A stretch of 64,000 nt of DNA, taken from NCBI GenBank assembly GCA_015075745.1, contig JABTTW010000001.1, forward strand, positions 434,001-498,000, given 5' to 3'. Numbering within the stretch: the first letter of the stretch is position 1; each line of letters opens with the position of its first letter. This DNA comes from Planctomycetia bacterium (lineage in GTDB: Bacteria > Planctomycetota > Phycisphaerae > UBA1845 > UTPLA1). Positions 8,818 through 17,872 of this stretch are shown here, one piece after another. The position numbers and the translations under genes were made by a program. The notes under the pieces were generated by a model. The model saw only the letters and a program-made list of their open reading frames with translations. It was not told where the DNA came from and did not search any database.

Positions 8818-11800
8818 ATGAAACGCCTTTTGAACGTGCGCAAGCTCTGTCTCTGGACCGTCCTGGGCGCAAGTAGCCTCGCCCTGACGATCGGCACGAC
8901 GTGCCCGACGACCGGCGACAACACGCGCCCCGTCGTCCCTCCCGGCAACCGCCCGCCGCGCATTGTCATTACCAACGTCACTACACCTGGCGGTTCATCT
9001 CTTGCCGAACAAGGCGATCCTGTCTCGATCGCATTCACTGCAGAGGACGCAGAGGACGCCGCAGTTGCCCGGGTATTCGTTTCTACTGAGGCAAATCCGA
9101 CCCCTGCGCAGGAGATCGCGGTTCTCGCTGGTTTTCCCGTGGGCCCTGGTTCTGCAAACGGCGTGGCCATCTGGGACACCGGTACCGCGCCTACTGGCAT
9201 ATACAACATCTTTGCTGAAATTGACGATCGCACGCTCGATCCGTTTTCTGGAACGGGAAACCCTGCGGTTCGCGTTACTTGGCTTTCCACAATTATCGTC
9301 TCTCCGCCTGGAACAGCGCCCACCAACGGTCCGCCGCTTCTCGTACCAAAGCTGCCCAGCATCGATCTCGGCCTTGGTAATGAAGACACTTTGATTGTGC
9401 GATTCGATGTATCTGATCCCAACGCGGGAGACTCTATTGCGCTGACCATTTTACTTGACACCGATCGTGACCCGTCTAACGACGCCGCCGGACAACCGAT
9501 TGAGCTGGACACTACAACAATCCTAGCAAGCACGGCCCCGACGAATGCTCCGTTACAGGTCGAGCGCATCATTGAAATCAACTTGGCGAACATCCCACTG
9601 CGACGTGAGACAGATCAGTTTGGACGGCCATTACCTTATTTTGTTCGAATCCGCGCCAACGATGGGCGCGGCGGGGTAGTAAACGCTTACACCCAAGGTG
9701 CCGTCCGACTCCTTGCGTCTGCATCGGGCGTAGTTGACATGTTGACGGTCGGCGGACGCGTCGCCGGCGCAACATTCCAAGGCTTCGGAGGAAACACTAC
9801 GAATCCTCGCAAGGGCGACCATGCAGGCAGCACGTTTGCGCCGCTAGGTGACATGGACTTGGACGGCATCGATGACTTCGCCATAGTCGCCGAGGCAGCC
9901 AGCCCGTTCGGCAACCCCAATGTCGGACATGTCTACGCGATTTACGGACGACCACGCTCAATCAATCCGGACTTGCCCAATTCTGGGTTCTTCCAGGGCC
10001 GATTGTCGGGCATTCTTGACCTCAACACAGTGGGTACATTCGTCCCGTTTCCCTCGTCGGACCCGCGATATCGCAACTTCTTCAAGATTCGCGGCCAATC
10101 AATGCCGCACTCACATGAATCTGGCACAGGATCTCCGTCCCTTGGGATTACGTCGCTCGTAGCAATGCCGGATGAAACCGGCGATTTCCGGCCCGAAATG
10201 TTTGTTGGTGCCCCATTGGCACGCAACATTATTGACGTCGAAGATGTCGATCCCTGTGACGCTTGCCGGCAAGATGGAAACTTTCATTGCCTGGGAGTAG
10301 ACATTCAAGAACAGTTAACAGGTTCTGTTGCAAACCTGCCCCAGAATGCGATTCCGAGCAACGTTTGGGCCCCTAGGAATCCGGATCAATTATTCACCAA
10401 TGCCACCCCTAATATCGATCTCACATTGGGCACTAAACGCATCGTAAGTATTGACAGTCTGCGAGTTGAATTCAGCGGGCAAGTACCGAATACGATGGGC
10501 GTCGTCAACTTTGACATTGAGGTTCTCCTTGAAGGCCAATGTGGGCCCTCGAGAACCGTCTCAGTTACGACTGACATGGGTGGCGGATTCGAGGACACGA
10601 CAACTTTCGTGACATTCAATGTGAACCCAGTAATGGAATTCCCGGTTGGCCAGGGGGATGCGCTGCCGCCATCTATATACGATGGACTGTTTACCGTCTT
10701 TTTCAGGCCCAGCATTGCCGTCGAGTTCGCCTCAGTTGATGCTACAGTTACTGCGACTACGCGTAACGAAACAGATGTCCCGTTCCTGTTTAGATACTTC
10801 GACGGTTTGCCAAGACCAATTTCTGACAATACCACTTGCGGATCCTTGACTCCGAACGGAATTGACCCAGCCGCACTGAATTTTTCTGTCAGTTCGGCTT
10901 TCGACTTTACGACCCAGGGGCCATCCTGCCCTCCCATTAATCGCGCGGCGATGGCGCTGTCCTCCGCGGCAAAATCGACACCGCTACCGATCCTATTTAC
11001 GACTCCGGCCGATCCACTAAGCGGCGATCCTGACATTCTTCTGGTTGGCAATGGTGTCTATAATCTGCACATAGATGGACATGTCTGTGATGATGTCAAT
11101 GCTGTTTTCGGAAACCAGGCCAGCAATCCCGGTGACGACCTCATCGGCCCTTATGAATCAGGAATCGTCTACTGTACCGTCAGTAATGAGCTTCTCACCA
11201 CAATTAACGAACAGGGAACATGGCAAGGGGACGGATGCCCCGTGCAACCACTGGGACAGTTCGGACAAGACTACGGAGGCTGCTTGAACGACGCTATTCG
11301 CGGCGCTCGATTCAGGGGAGCTTGGTATCATCCATACAATCCGTCTGACAGCGTCGGATCCGACGGCGAACGCGACTTTGTCTATGACCCTTTTTCGCTC
11401 TTCGGATACACAGTAGACGCGATGCCTGACATCAACACTATTTTTGGTGCCAGCGAGTTGATTATCTCGGCTCCGGGGGGCGGAATGGTCGAGGCGGCCC
11501 AACAGGACCTTTCACCGCAGCTCGCCGGACTGTACTGGGTTGATAATAGTCCGCCGTTTCCCAATCCGCCCATACTCACAAGCAATATCGCCGCATTCGA
11601 CCTTAATACCGAGTTTGGTAGAGTGCTCCAGGCGACTTTGCGCATTCGTGGTCGCTTTAATGTTCCGATGATGCCCAATCATGTTGCAAAAAACCTCCCT
11701 AGGCTTCGATTGAGCTTAAACGATTCTATGGGATTCCCCGTTTTTGGAGCGGATTCAACGCTTATGATGTGGGAAGGTGGTGGAACTGTTCCAATGGGCC

Positions 11801-13785
11801 ACAACGGCGGGGAACTCCTTTACAAGCGGTTCTTCGGTAATTTTATGTCTCCACTCCCGCTTCCTCCGGCTCTGCAATGCCATAATTACGAATTCTCATA
11901 TCCGTTTGGTGTTGACATTACCCTTCCTTCGGAAGCTGACCTTTCATTAGGCGTGAGTCCTGCAATACTGCCGCTGCTGACCACTGTCGGCAATTTGTTG
12001 TCCTCCGGCGAGGGCACGCTGACGCTCGAAATCCTCGAAGATTGCACCATAAGGGATTCTTCGGTTGAAATTACCGAGGCAACATTTACCGTCGTCGGCC
12101 TTGTTCCGGGATGGGGCAATGTCACTCTGATTGAGGGACAGGACTTTACAGACGACGAAACGATAAGTGGCTTATGCAACTCCGGATTCGTTGCGACAAA
12201 TGGTGATCCAGAAGGCGGTGCCGCTCGGCCGATGTCCTGGCCTTCGACCGGGTGCGATTCAGTTCCCGGCCATTCGTGGCGGGAGTATTGCTACCCTCAA
12301 GGTGTAGCCTATTTGACAGGTGAAGCCCGCGGAGATGCCTTTGGGTGGGCAAGATACGCTGGGGATGTTGACTTTGATGGTGTGGCCGACATTATATGCG
12401 GCGCACCACTGAGCAATAATGATCCCTTCGCTCCGGACTTGGATAATTGTCCATGTGGCCCCATGGTTGCGTTGCAGTTCTTCGGATGTAGTGACCGAAT
12501 TGGGTTCGATGAACCTGCTCCGCTGAACAACAACGGAAAGGGATACTTGATCTACGGCGAGGCCGTCCTGCAAAACGGCCCACCCTGCCGCTACGAGCGT
12601 TTCGAAATCCGAGGAACGCATGACGACGACCAGTTTGGTCGCGTTCAGGGTCGAGCCGGAGATATGAACGGAGACTCTATTGACGATGTCTTCTTCGCCG
12701 CCGAAAACTATGACGCAACGGGCGGATTCGGCGGAGTTCAGGCGCGAGGAGCGGACGCCGGATTCGTCGGGATTCTCTTTGGCAATTTCACCTTGACCGG
12801 CGAAGTGGCCATTAATGCCGAACAACTCGGCACGGGCAGTTTTCACGGCTGCAAGTTCATCGGCGGATCAGCCGGCGTAAGACTCGGAGGCAGCGAGCCC
12901 GCGAAAGTCGACGCGACGTATTATCCTGTGACGCCACCAATCGTGCCTTCCAGATATGAACTGATCAAGCCAATCATTGACCGAGGGCAATCAGGCGTCT
13001 CCACGGCCGGTGACTTCAATCTGGACGGTGTCGATGACATCCTCATTACAGCCCCCGGCCAGGATTGGCCTGGTGCTAAGATCGAATTCACGAGCGGTGT
13101 GCCGGACGGATCAACGATTACGATCAACGGACGTGTTTTTGAGTTCGACACGGGTGGTGGTGTTACTCCTGGTCGAGTACCCGTACCCGTTACAACTGCG
13201 ACGGCACAAGGCGCTCAAATGGCCCTCTTCTCGATTCTCGAGACATCGCAGGCTGATCAAACTCTCAATATCGCCGCGGTTACCTCTAGAACCGATTTCC
13301 CGGATCCATTGCCCGACACTCCAACAATTACGTTTCTAGCTGGCACACCTTCCGGGTTTGCCGTTTCGAGTTCAACGCCCGCTGTGCTGGCGACCCAGTT
13401 TATTCGAAAGGGCGTGGCATACTTGGTCTTTGGTGATGATGTACTTCTTACCGACAAGACGTTCTACCTGCCCGAAGACCTAAATCGACAAGTCGGCGGC
13501 AGTCGCGTACTTCAAGGAGTCGTATTTGTATCGAGCTTCGAAAAGAACACGGCTGCCGAGAACGACGGTATCTACGATCCTGCTGAAACCCCTGACGAAG
13601 CACCAATCGAGGCCGTCTCTGCTGCCGGGGACGTTGACGGAGACGGATTTCCCGATATTTTGCTTGGCGCGCCCCGGGCGGACTTCATAAACATTGTCGC
13701 CCCCAACCAGCGTCGCCAATCTTCCGGTGAGGCTTATCTCATCTACGGAAACGATTTCGGCCTCAATGGCGGGTCAGCCCCATAG
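8818..13785 (+). CDS. Giant secreted FG-GAP repeat protein
   Basis: About 1,655 residues starting MKRLLNVRKLCLW, with an export signal running to about residue 30. FG-GAP/integrin-alpha type calcium-binding repeats are seen as GDMDLDGIDDFAIVAEA, GDVDFDGVADIICGAP, GDMNGDSIDDVFFAAENYD, GDFNLDGVDDILITAPGQD and GDVDGDGFPDILLGAPRAD, each followed by a YLIYG-type strand. These form a beta-propeller usually found in surface or extracellular adhesins. Between the repeats lie long beta-rich segments and two cysteine-rich patches. A GGGAGG ribosome site precedes the start. The base composition is visibly less GC-rich than flanking genes, which suggests a separate origin or relaxed codon use. The ligand is unknown. 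Confidence 0.8.
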   Translation: MKRLLNVRKLCLWTVLGASSLALTIGTTCPTTGDNTRPVVPPGNRPPRIVITNVTTPGGSSLAEQGDPVSIAFTAEDAEDAAVARVFVSTEANPTPAQEIAVLAGFPVGPGSANGVAIWDTGTAPTGIYNIFAEIDDRTLDPFSGTGNPAVRVTWLSTIIVSPPGTAPTNGPPLLVPKLPSIDLGLGNEDTLIVRFDVSDPNAGDSIALTILLDTDRDPSNDAAGQPIELDTTTILASTAPTNAPLQVERIIEINLANIPLRRETDQFGRPLPYFVRIRANDGRGGVVNAYTQGAVRLLASASGVVDMLTVGGRVAGATFQGFGGNTTNPRKGDHAGSTFAPLGDMDLDGIDDFAIVAEAASPFGNPNVGHVYAIYGRPRSINPDLPNSGFFQGRLSGILDLNTVGTFVPFPSSDPRYRNFFKIRGQSMPHSHESGTGSPSLGITSLVAMPDETGDFRPEMFVGAPLARNIIDVEDVDPCDACRQDGNFHCLGVDIQEQLTGSVANLPQNAIPSNVWAPRNPDQLFTNATPNIDLTLGTKRIVSIDSLRVEFSGQVPNTMGVVNFDIEVLLEGQCGPSRTVSVTTDMGGGFEDTTTFVTFNVNPVMEFPVGQGDALPPSIYDGLFTVFFRPSIAVEFASVDATVTATTRNETDVPFLFRYFDGLPRPISDNTTCGSLTPNGIDPAALNFSVSSAFDFTTQGPSCPPINRAAMALSSAAKSTPLPILFTTPADPLSGDPDILLVGNGVYNLHIDGHVCDDVNAVFGNQASNPGDDLIGPYESGIVYCTVSNELLTTINEQGTWQGDGCPVQPLGQFGQDYGGCLNDAIRGARFRGAWYHPYNPSDSVGSDGERDFVYDPFSLFGYTVDAMPDINTIFGASELIISAPGGGMVEAAQQDLSPQLAGLYWVDNSPPFPNPPILTSNIAAFDLNTEFGRVLQATLRIRGRFNVPMMPNHVAKNLPRLRLSLNDSMGFPVFGADSTLMMWEGGGTVPMGHNGGELLYKRFFGNFMSPLPLPPALQCHNYEFSYPFGVDITLPSEADLSLGVSPAILPLLTTVGNLLSSGEGTLTLEILEDCTIRDSSVEITEATFTVVGLVPGWGNVTLIEGQDFTDDETISGLCNSGFVATNGDPEGGAARPMSWPSTGCDSVPGHSWREYCYPQGVAYLTGEARGDAFGWARYAGDVDFDGVADIICGAPLSNNDPFAPDLDNCPCGPMVALQFFGCSDRIGFDEPAPLNNNGKGYLIYGEAVLQNGPPCRYERFEIRGTHDDDQFGRVQGRAGDMNGDSIDDVFFAAENYDATGGFGGVQARGADAGFVGILFGNFTLTGEVAINAEQLGTGSFHGCKFIGGSAGVRLGGSEPAKVDATYYPVTPPIVPSRYELIKPIIDRGQSGVSTAGDFNLDGVDDILITAPGQDWPGAKIEFTSGVPDGSTITINGRVFEFDTGGGVTPGRVPVPVTTATAQGAQMALFSILETSQADQTLNIAAVTSRTDFPDPLPDTPTITFLAGTPSGFAVSSSTPAVLATQFIRKGVAYLVFGDDVLLTDKTFYLPEDLNRQVGGSRVLQGVVFVSSFEKNTAAENDGIYDPAETPDEAPIEAVSAAGDVDGDGFPDILLGAPRADFINIVAPNQRRQSSGEAYLIYGNDFGLNGGSAP

Positions 13786-13925
13786 ATTATTCAGGCCCTC
13801 GACGGACACATGGCTAATAACAAGAATAAAGACGAAGGACGCCTTACAATAATCGGTGCCGCACCCCAAAATCCGGCGATGGCGGCCATTCGAATGTGGA
13901 AACGCCCCAGCGACAGGAGTCTCTC

Positions 13926-14942
13926 ATGAACCAGCGGGCTATACGTAAAGCATTTACCCTCATCGAGTTGCTCACCGTGATGGCCATCATCACCCTCCTC
14001 ATCGGCATCCTCACGCCCGCCCTCGGTGCCGCACGAGACCGTGCCCGGGCGACCGCCGTCAGGGCCCAGCTTAACGCCATGGAAGTCGGCCTTGAGGCCT
14101 TCACCAGCGACGAGGACGGCTTCCCGCCCTCCAATGCAAATCTGATGGCCAGCGACATCAACAATCCAGGGGCCGGAACCGACGTCGGCAATATCGTCGA
14201 TTGGGAAGTGACCGACGGCGCGGCGCTGCTCCAGGGGGCACACCTGCTGGTCGATGCACTCGTCGGCCGCGACTTTCTTGGCTACGACCCCAAGGCCCCC
14301 GGCGCAGGCGCGCCCAGCACCTACAATCGCTGGGACTCCACCAATGACCGCCGCAAGCCCTACATTCCCGCCGACGGCGTCGACGTAACCTCCGTCAACG
14401 AGCCGCCGGAAGACGCCTTCGGAACCGTTCCGGACACGCCCGTCCCCAACAAGGCCCAGCCTACGATCGACAACCTCATCTGCCGCGTCTTCCGCGACAA
14501 GTTCGGCTGGCCGATTCTCTACTACCGGGCAAACCCGACCGCCACACAGAACACCCCGATCATTCAGACGGGGACCAATCCCGGCTCTGCCAACTATGGC
14601 GACGGCGTTTATGATGGGGTCGACAACGAGGTCTTCACTAGTCACACATGTACGGCGCCGGCGCCCGCTGTGCCCCTGCCCACGGAGCATCGGGTTTGCG
14701 ATGCAAACATCGCTATGACGGTCCAGGTGAACTATGGACCCACGCTGGACAATCGCAGCCGCTTCGCGGAGTTCATCCGCTCCTTCCGGGCAAGCACTTT
14801 TGACACGACGAACCCGAATGACATTATCAAGCCCCGGCCGGTCCGCTCCGACCGCTTCATCCTCTGGTCCGCCGGCAAGGACGGCATCTACGGCAACCTC
14901 GACGACGTTGCCAACTTCCAGGTCCTCTCCACCGAGCGCTAA
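13926..14942 (+). CDS. Type II secretion-type pseudopilin with long C-terminal domain
   Basis: About 338 residues beginning MNQRAIRKAFTLIELLTVMA. The KAFTLIELL signal is a prepilin peptidase site (cleavage before Phe, Glu at +5), followed by a hydrophobic helix (IITLLIGILTPALGAA) that packs in a pilus or pseudopilus. Planctomycetes carry many such proteins with large soluble tails. The tail here, about 290 residues, matches nothing I can name. An AGGAG ribosome site lies 6 bases before the ATG at 13926. A strong terminator follows at 14969-15013, so the gene is probably the last of its transcript, perhaps after the FG-GAP gene 140 bp upstream. Confidence 0.85.
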   Translation: MNQRAIRKAFTLIELLTVMAIITLLIGILTPALGAARDRARATAVRAQLNAMEVGLEAFTSDEDGFPPSNANLMASDINNPGAGTDVGNIVDWEVTDGAALLQGAHLLVDALVGRDFLGYDPKAPGAGAPSTYNRWDSTNDRRKPYIPADGVDVTSVNEPPEDAFGTVPDTPVPNKAQPTIDNLICRVFRDKFGWPILYYRANPTATQNTPIIQTGTNPGSANYGDGVYDGVDNEVFTSHTCTAPAPAVPLPTEHRVCDANIAMTVQVNYGPTLDNRSRFAEFIRSFRASTFDTTNPNDIIKPRPVRSDRFILWSAGKDGIYGNLDDVANFQVLSTER

Positions 14943-14968
14943 TCCCGCTCGCCAGGTTTGATATTTCT

Positions 14969-15013
14969 GCGGGGCTCCGCCGTCCAACCCGACGCCGGAG
15001 CCCCGCTCTTTTT
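14969..15013 (+). terminator. Rho-independent terminator after the pseudopilin gene
   Basis: An 11-bp perfect stem, GCGGGGCTCCG (14969-14979) with CGGAGCCCCGC (14996-15006), encloses a 16-base loop and is followed by TCTTTTT. It starts 26 bases after the pseudopilin stop. Confidence 0.85.
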
Positions 15014-15245
15014 CGCCACACCGGCCGCCGCGCCCCGCGTGCACCCGCCCCATTTAGCCGCCGACCTCGGTCGGTGCCCGCGCGATCATCCCCGTAGCGC
15101 GTTCCCCGCGCCGATCCGATCACCGCGCGACCCCCACCGCGGCTTGCCGTTTGGCGACGGCCCACCAACCCGCTCCCCACGACGTCGCCCGCGCTCTCCA
15201 CGAAAAAACCACCCCCGCGCCCCATCCGCAGCGCCGCCCGCACCC

Positions 15246-15798
15246 CATCCGTAGCGTCACCCCTTGTGGGTGACGACGTAACGCCCGACATCCCCATCGG
15301 CATCATCTTCCGCGTAACCGCCCGCCCCCCATCCGTAGCGTCACCCCTTGTGGGTGACGAAGTAAGGCCCGACATCCCCATCGGCGTCATCTCCCGCGTA
15401 ACCCCCCGCCCCCCATCCGTAGCGTCACCCCTTGTGGGTGACGAAGTAACGCCCGACATCCCCATCGGCATCCTCTCCCGCGTAACCGCCCGCCGCCCCA
15501 TCCGCAGCGCCGCACACCCTCCATCCGCAGCACCGCACGCCCCCCATCCGTAGCGTCACCCCTTGTGGGTGACGACGTAACGCTCGACATCCCCATCGGC
15601 ATCCTCTCCCGCGTAACCCCCCGCCCCCCATCCGCAGCGCCGCACACCCTCCATCCGCAGCGCCGCACGCGCCCGTTCCGCAGCACCGCGCGCCCCCCAT
15701 CCGCAGCGCCGCCCGCCCCCCATCCGTAGCGTCACCCCTTGTGGGTGACGACGTAGCGCCCGACATCCCCATCGGCGTCATCTCCCGCGTAACCGCAC
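15246..15798. repeat. Tandem and dispersed 84-bp repeats carrying a hairpin
   Basis: Five copies of a unit starting CATCCGTAGCGTCACC begin at 15246, 15330, 15414, 15545 and 15721. The first three are exact 84-bp tandem steps. Each unit contains GTCACCCCTTGTGGGTGAC, a 7-bp perfect stem with a 5-base loop, and then CCGACATCCCCATCGG (or a one-base variant), a second short inverted repeat. Shorter CCATCCGCAGCGCCGCA-type repeats fill the gaps between copies 3, 4 and 5. The 84-bp period equals 28 codons and frames stay open on both strands, but no start signal or known domain supports coding. Confidence 0.85.
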
Positions 15799-16017
15799 AC
15801 CCCCAAAGAAAAAGGCGCGCACGTCGAGCAAGTATTCGCCAATAGAGCTCGAACCCAACACGCTCAAAAAAGATGCACGCAATGAACGAATCGCACATCC
15901 TCCAAACCGCAAGCCCCAGGCCTCATATCCCAGCCCTGTGTCGCTCATTTTTCACCCAAATCGCGAACCACCCCAACCCACGCCCACCACAAGTGTTGCC
16001 ACAATCTCCGCGAGGCC

Positions 16018-16043
16018 TGTGTCACCTTATGTCACCTTCGATT
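16018..16043 (+). repeat. Dispersed repeat A, copy 1 (tandem GTCACCTT)
   Basis: A 26-bp sequence built on GTCACCTTATGTCACCTT (an imperfect direct repeat). It is identical to the reverse complement of 31998-32023. It lies in noncoding DNA about 460 bp before the secretin-N-like gene. Confidence 0.8.
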
Positions 16044-16222
16044 CTGCAAGACTTCCACGAACGCCGCGCCCCCGATCCGAGCCGCGCGCGTCAGCAAGCG
16101 GTACCAGAAAATCCGGATCCCTATTGCATCCAACACCAAGCGTCGACCCAATCAGTACCGCCGCCTCTGCATTCTCCTGGACCCTCTCGAATGCCCCCGC
16201 GCAACCCCGCCGCCGCTCACCA

Positions 16223-16257
16223 TTTCGACGTTTCGACGTTTCGACTTTTCGACGTTT
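16223..16257 (+). repeat. Dispersed repeat B, copy 1 (iterated TTTCGACG)
   Basis: An iterated TTTCGACG/TTTCGACT octamer series about 35 bp long. Thirty-three bases of it recur as the reverse complement at 32100-32132. Both copies are intergenic. Confidence 0.8.
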
Positions 16258-16499
16258 CCGCCCCCAACCCCAACCCGCACCCGCCCAAGCGCTTACAATC
16301 CCCCCCCGGAGATTTTTCGCCTATTGTCACCTCGGGAATCGTGCCCTGTCCGACGAAAAACGGGCCTTCTATCATGAAAATGCCCCTAATCACTAACCAT
16401 CAGCCATCCGCCGGGTCCATTTCCCTAGCCGCCCATGCGCCCCGTTGCCCAAACTGCGCGCATGCCTCCATAATCGGCCGCACTACGAGGACCCGGACC

Positions 16500-17618
16500 A
16501 TGACCATGCGAATCCTGCTCATCCCCGCCCTGCTGTTCATCCTGCCGCCGACCGTCGGCGCTCAAACGCCTACCGACGTCGCCGCGGCCATCGACCGCAA
16601 GGTCGAAGCCCTCACCGTCAAGGACGCCGTCATCACCGACGCCCTCGCCGACATCGGCAATCAGGCCGGCGTCAAGTTCACCCTCGACGAGCAGTCGCTG
16701 GAGCTCCTCCCCTGGGGGCCGCAGACCCGGCTCGCCAGCGTCAACATCACCAACGCCTCGCTCCGCGAAATCCTCCCCCAGCTCCTCGGCGCCATCGGCA
16801 TGACCTACGAGGTCCGCGCCGATGACATCTTCGTCTTCGCCTCCGACCCGCTCAAACGAATCAATCGCCGGGCAACCTGGCAGGAGCTCCAACTTCTCCA
16901 GCGCTGCCGCGAGACGAGATACTCCCCGGAAAACCTCAAGGACTTCGATCTCCAGTATCGCATCAGCTCCAAGGTCGACGCCGCCAACATGCTCAGCCAT
17001 CAGCTCACCAAAAGCGGCAACGGATCGATGGCCGACATGCTCGAAGTCGCCACCGCATCGCTCGGCTGGGTCTGGTTCCCCAATGACGGCGCCATCGTGA
17101 TCCGCACCCAGCAGGCCCAGATCGCCAATCGACTCGCCCGGCGAATCTCCGTGCGCTACACCGCCACGCCCCTGGCCCGCGTCCTGATGGACTTGTCCGA
17201 CAAGGCCGAGACCGCATTCGTGCTGGAGCCCGGCATGATGCTCAAGCTCCCCCCCAACACCGTCCAAAGCTACACCCTGCTCCTGCAATCCACCTCCATC
17301 AGGCAGGCCCTCGAACTCATCTGCGCCGAGACCGGCCTCAAATATGAGATCGAGCGCGAGGTCGTCCGCATCGGTCTGTCCGACGCCCTTCACGAAGGCG
17401 GCAAGCAGGCCTCCGTTCGCGCTTCGCCCTACGTCGGCAAGATCGCAGTCCCCAGCGCCGACGGCAGCTACACCCTCGAGTTCCTCATCCGCGCCGAAGA
17501 ACTGCCCCCGGACATCCTCGAAACCCGCGATCAGATGATCGAAGAGATCATCCAAAAGATGCGCCGCGACATGTCCACGTCAGCCCCCATGACCTCCCCC
17601 GACGCACCGGACCAATAA
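16500..17618 (+). CDS. Secretin N-terminal (STN)-like periplasmic protein
   Basis: About 372 residues starting MTMRILLIPALLFILPPTVGA, a clear signal peptide. The mature protein holds repeated STN-like modules of about 60 residues: VKDAVITDALADIGNQAGVK with ASLREILPQLL, then ISVRYTATPLARVLMDLSDK, then TSIRQALELICAETGLKYEI. STN domains occur at the N-terminus of secretins and TonB-dependent transducers, but no secretin barrel follows here, so this may be an accessory periplasmic protein. The frame is open far upstream, but the signal peptide fixes the start at 16500 or the second ATG at 16506. It is 254 bp upstream of an HD-GYP/PilZ gene, which hints at a link to secretion or pili. Confidence 0.7.
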   Translation: MTMRILLIPALLFILPPTVGAQTPTDVAAAIDRKVEALTVKDAVITDALADIGNQAGVKFTLDEQSLELLPWGPQTRLASVNITNASLREILPQLLGAIGMTYEVRADDIFVFASDPLKRINRRATWQELQLLQRCRETRYSPENLKDFDLQYRISSKVDAANMLSHQLTKSGNGSMADMLEVATASLGWVWFPNDGAIVIRTQQAQIANRLARRISVRYTATPLARVLMDLSDKAETAFVLEPGMMLKLPPNTVQSYTLLLQSTSIRQALELICAETGLKYEIEREVVRIGLSDALHEGGKQASVRASPYVGKIAVPSADGSYTLEFLIRAEELPPDILETRDQMIEEIIQKMRRDMSTSAPMTSPDAPDQ

Positions 17619-17872
17619 GCGATAAGACCGGGGCACAACACGTCATCCAATAATGCGGCGGACCTCCGCCCCTGACCGGGCTTCTTCTCGGCATCTCGCC
17701 GCACCTAATTCCCCCCACGCCGCAACCAGGTCGAAATCCACAGGCAAAGCCGCGGTTTGCCGATGACAGAAAGCCTGTGAAAACAATCCGGAGAATGCGC
17801 AGGCCCGTTCGCGCGGCGCGCAGCCGCGGCAAGCGGCCTAAAAAGGGCGACGGCGACAAAGGAGGCGTATCG

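Larger units (their letters stand above)
15014..16499. other. Gene-free repeat zone
   Basis: About 1.5 kb between the pseudopilin terminator and the secretin-N-like gene holds no gene I can support. It contains the 84-bp hairpin repeats and, at 16018-16043 and 16223-16257, two sequences that recur in inverted orientation near 32 kb. Long frames here are open only because of low stop-codon density in GC-rich repeats. Confidence 0.6.

Noticed and set aside
15246..15798. CRISPR array.
   Set aside because: Repeats of 84 bp with no short unique spacers of constant size and no cas genes. The unit itself is the repeat, so it is not CRISPR.
15266..15898. Open frames on both strands through the 84-bp repeats.
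   Set aside because: They arise from a repeat period divisible by three in GC-rich DNA. No ribosome site, signal or known repeat protein supports them.
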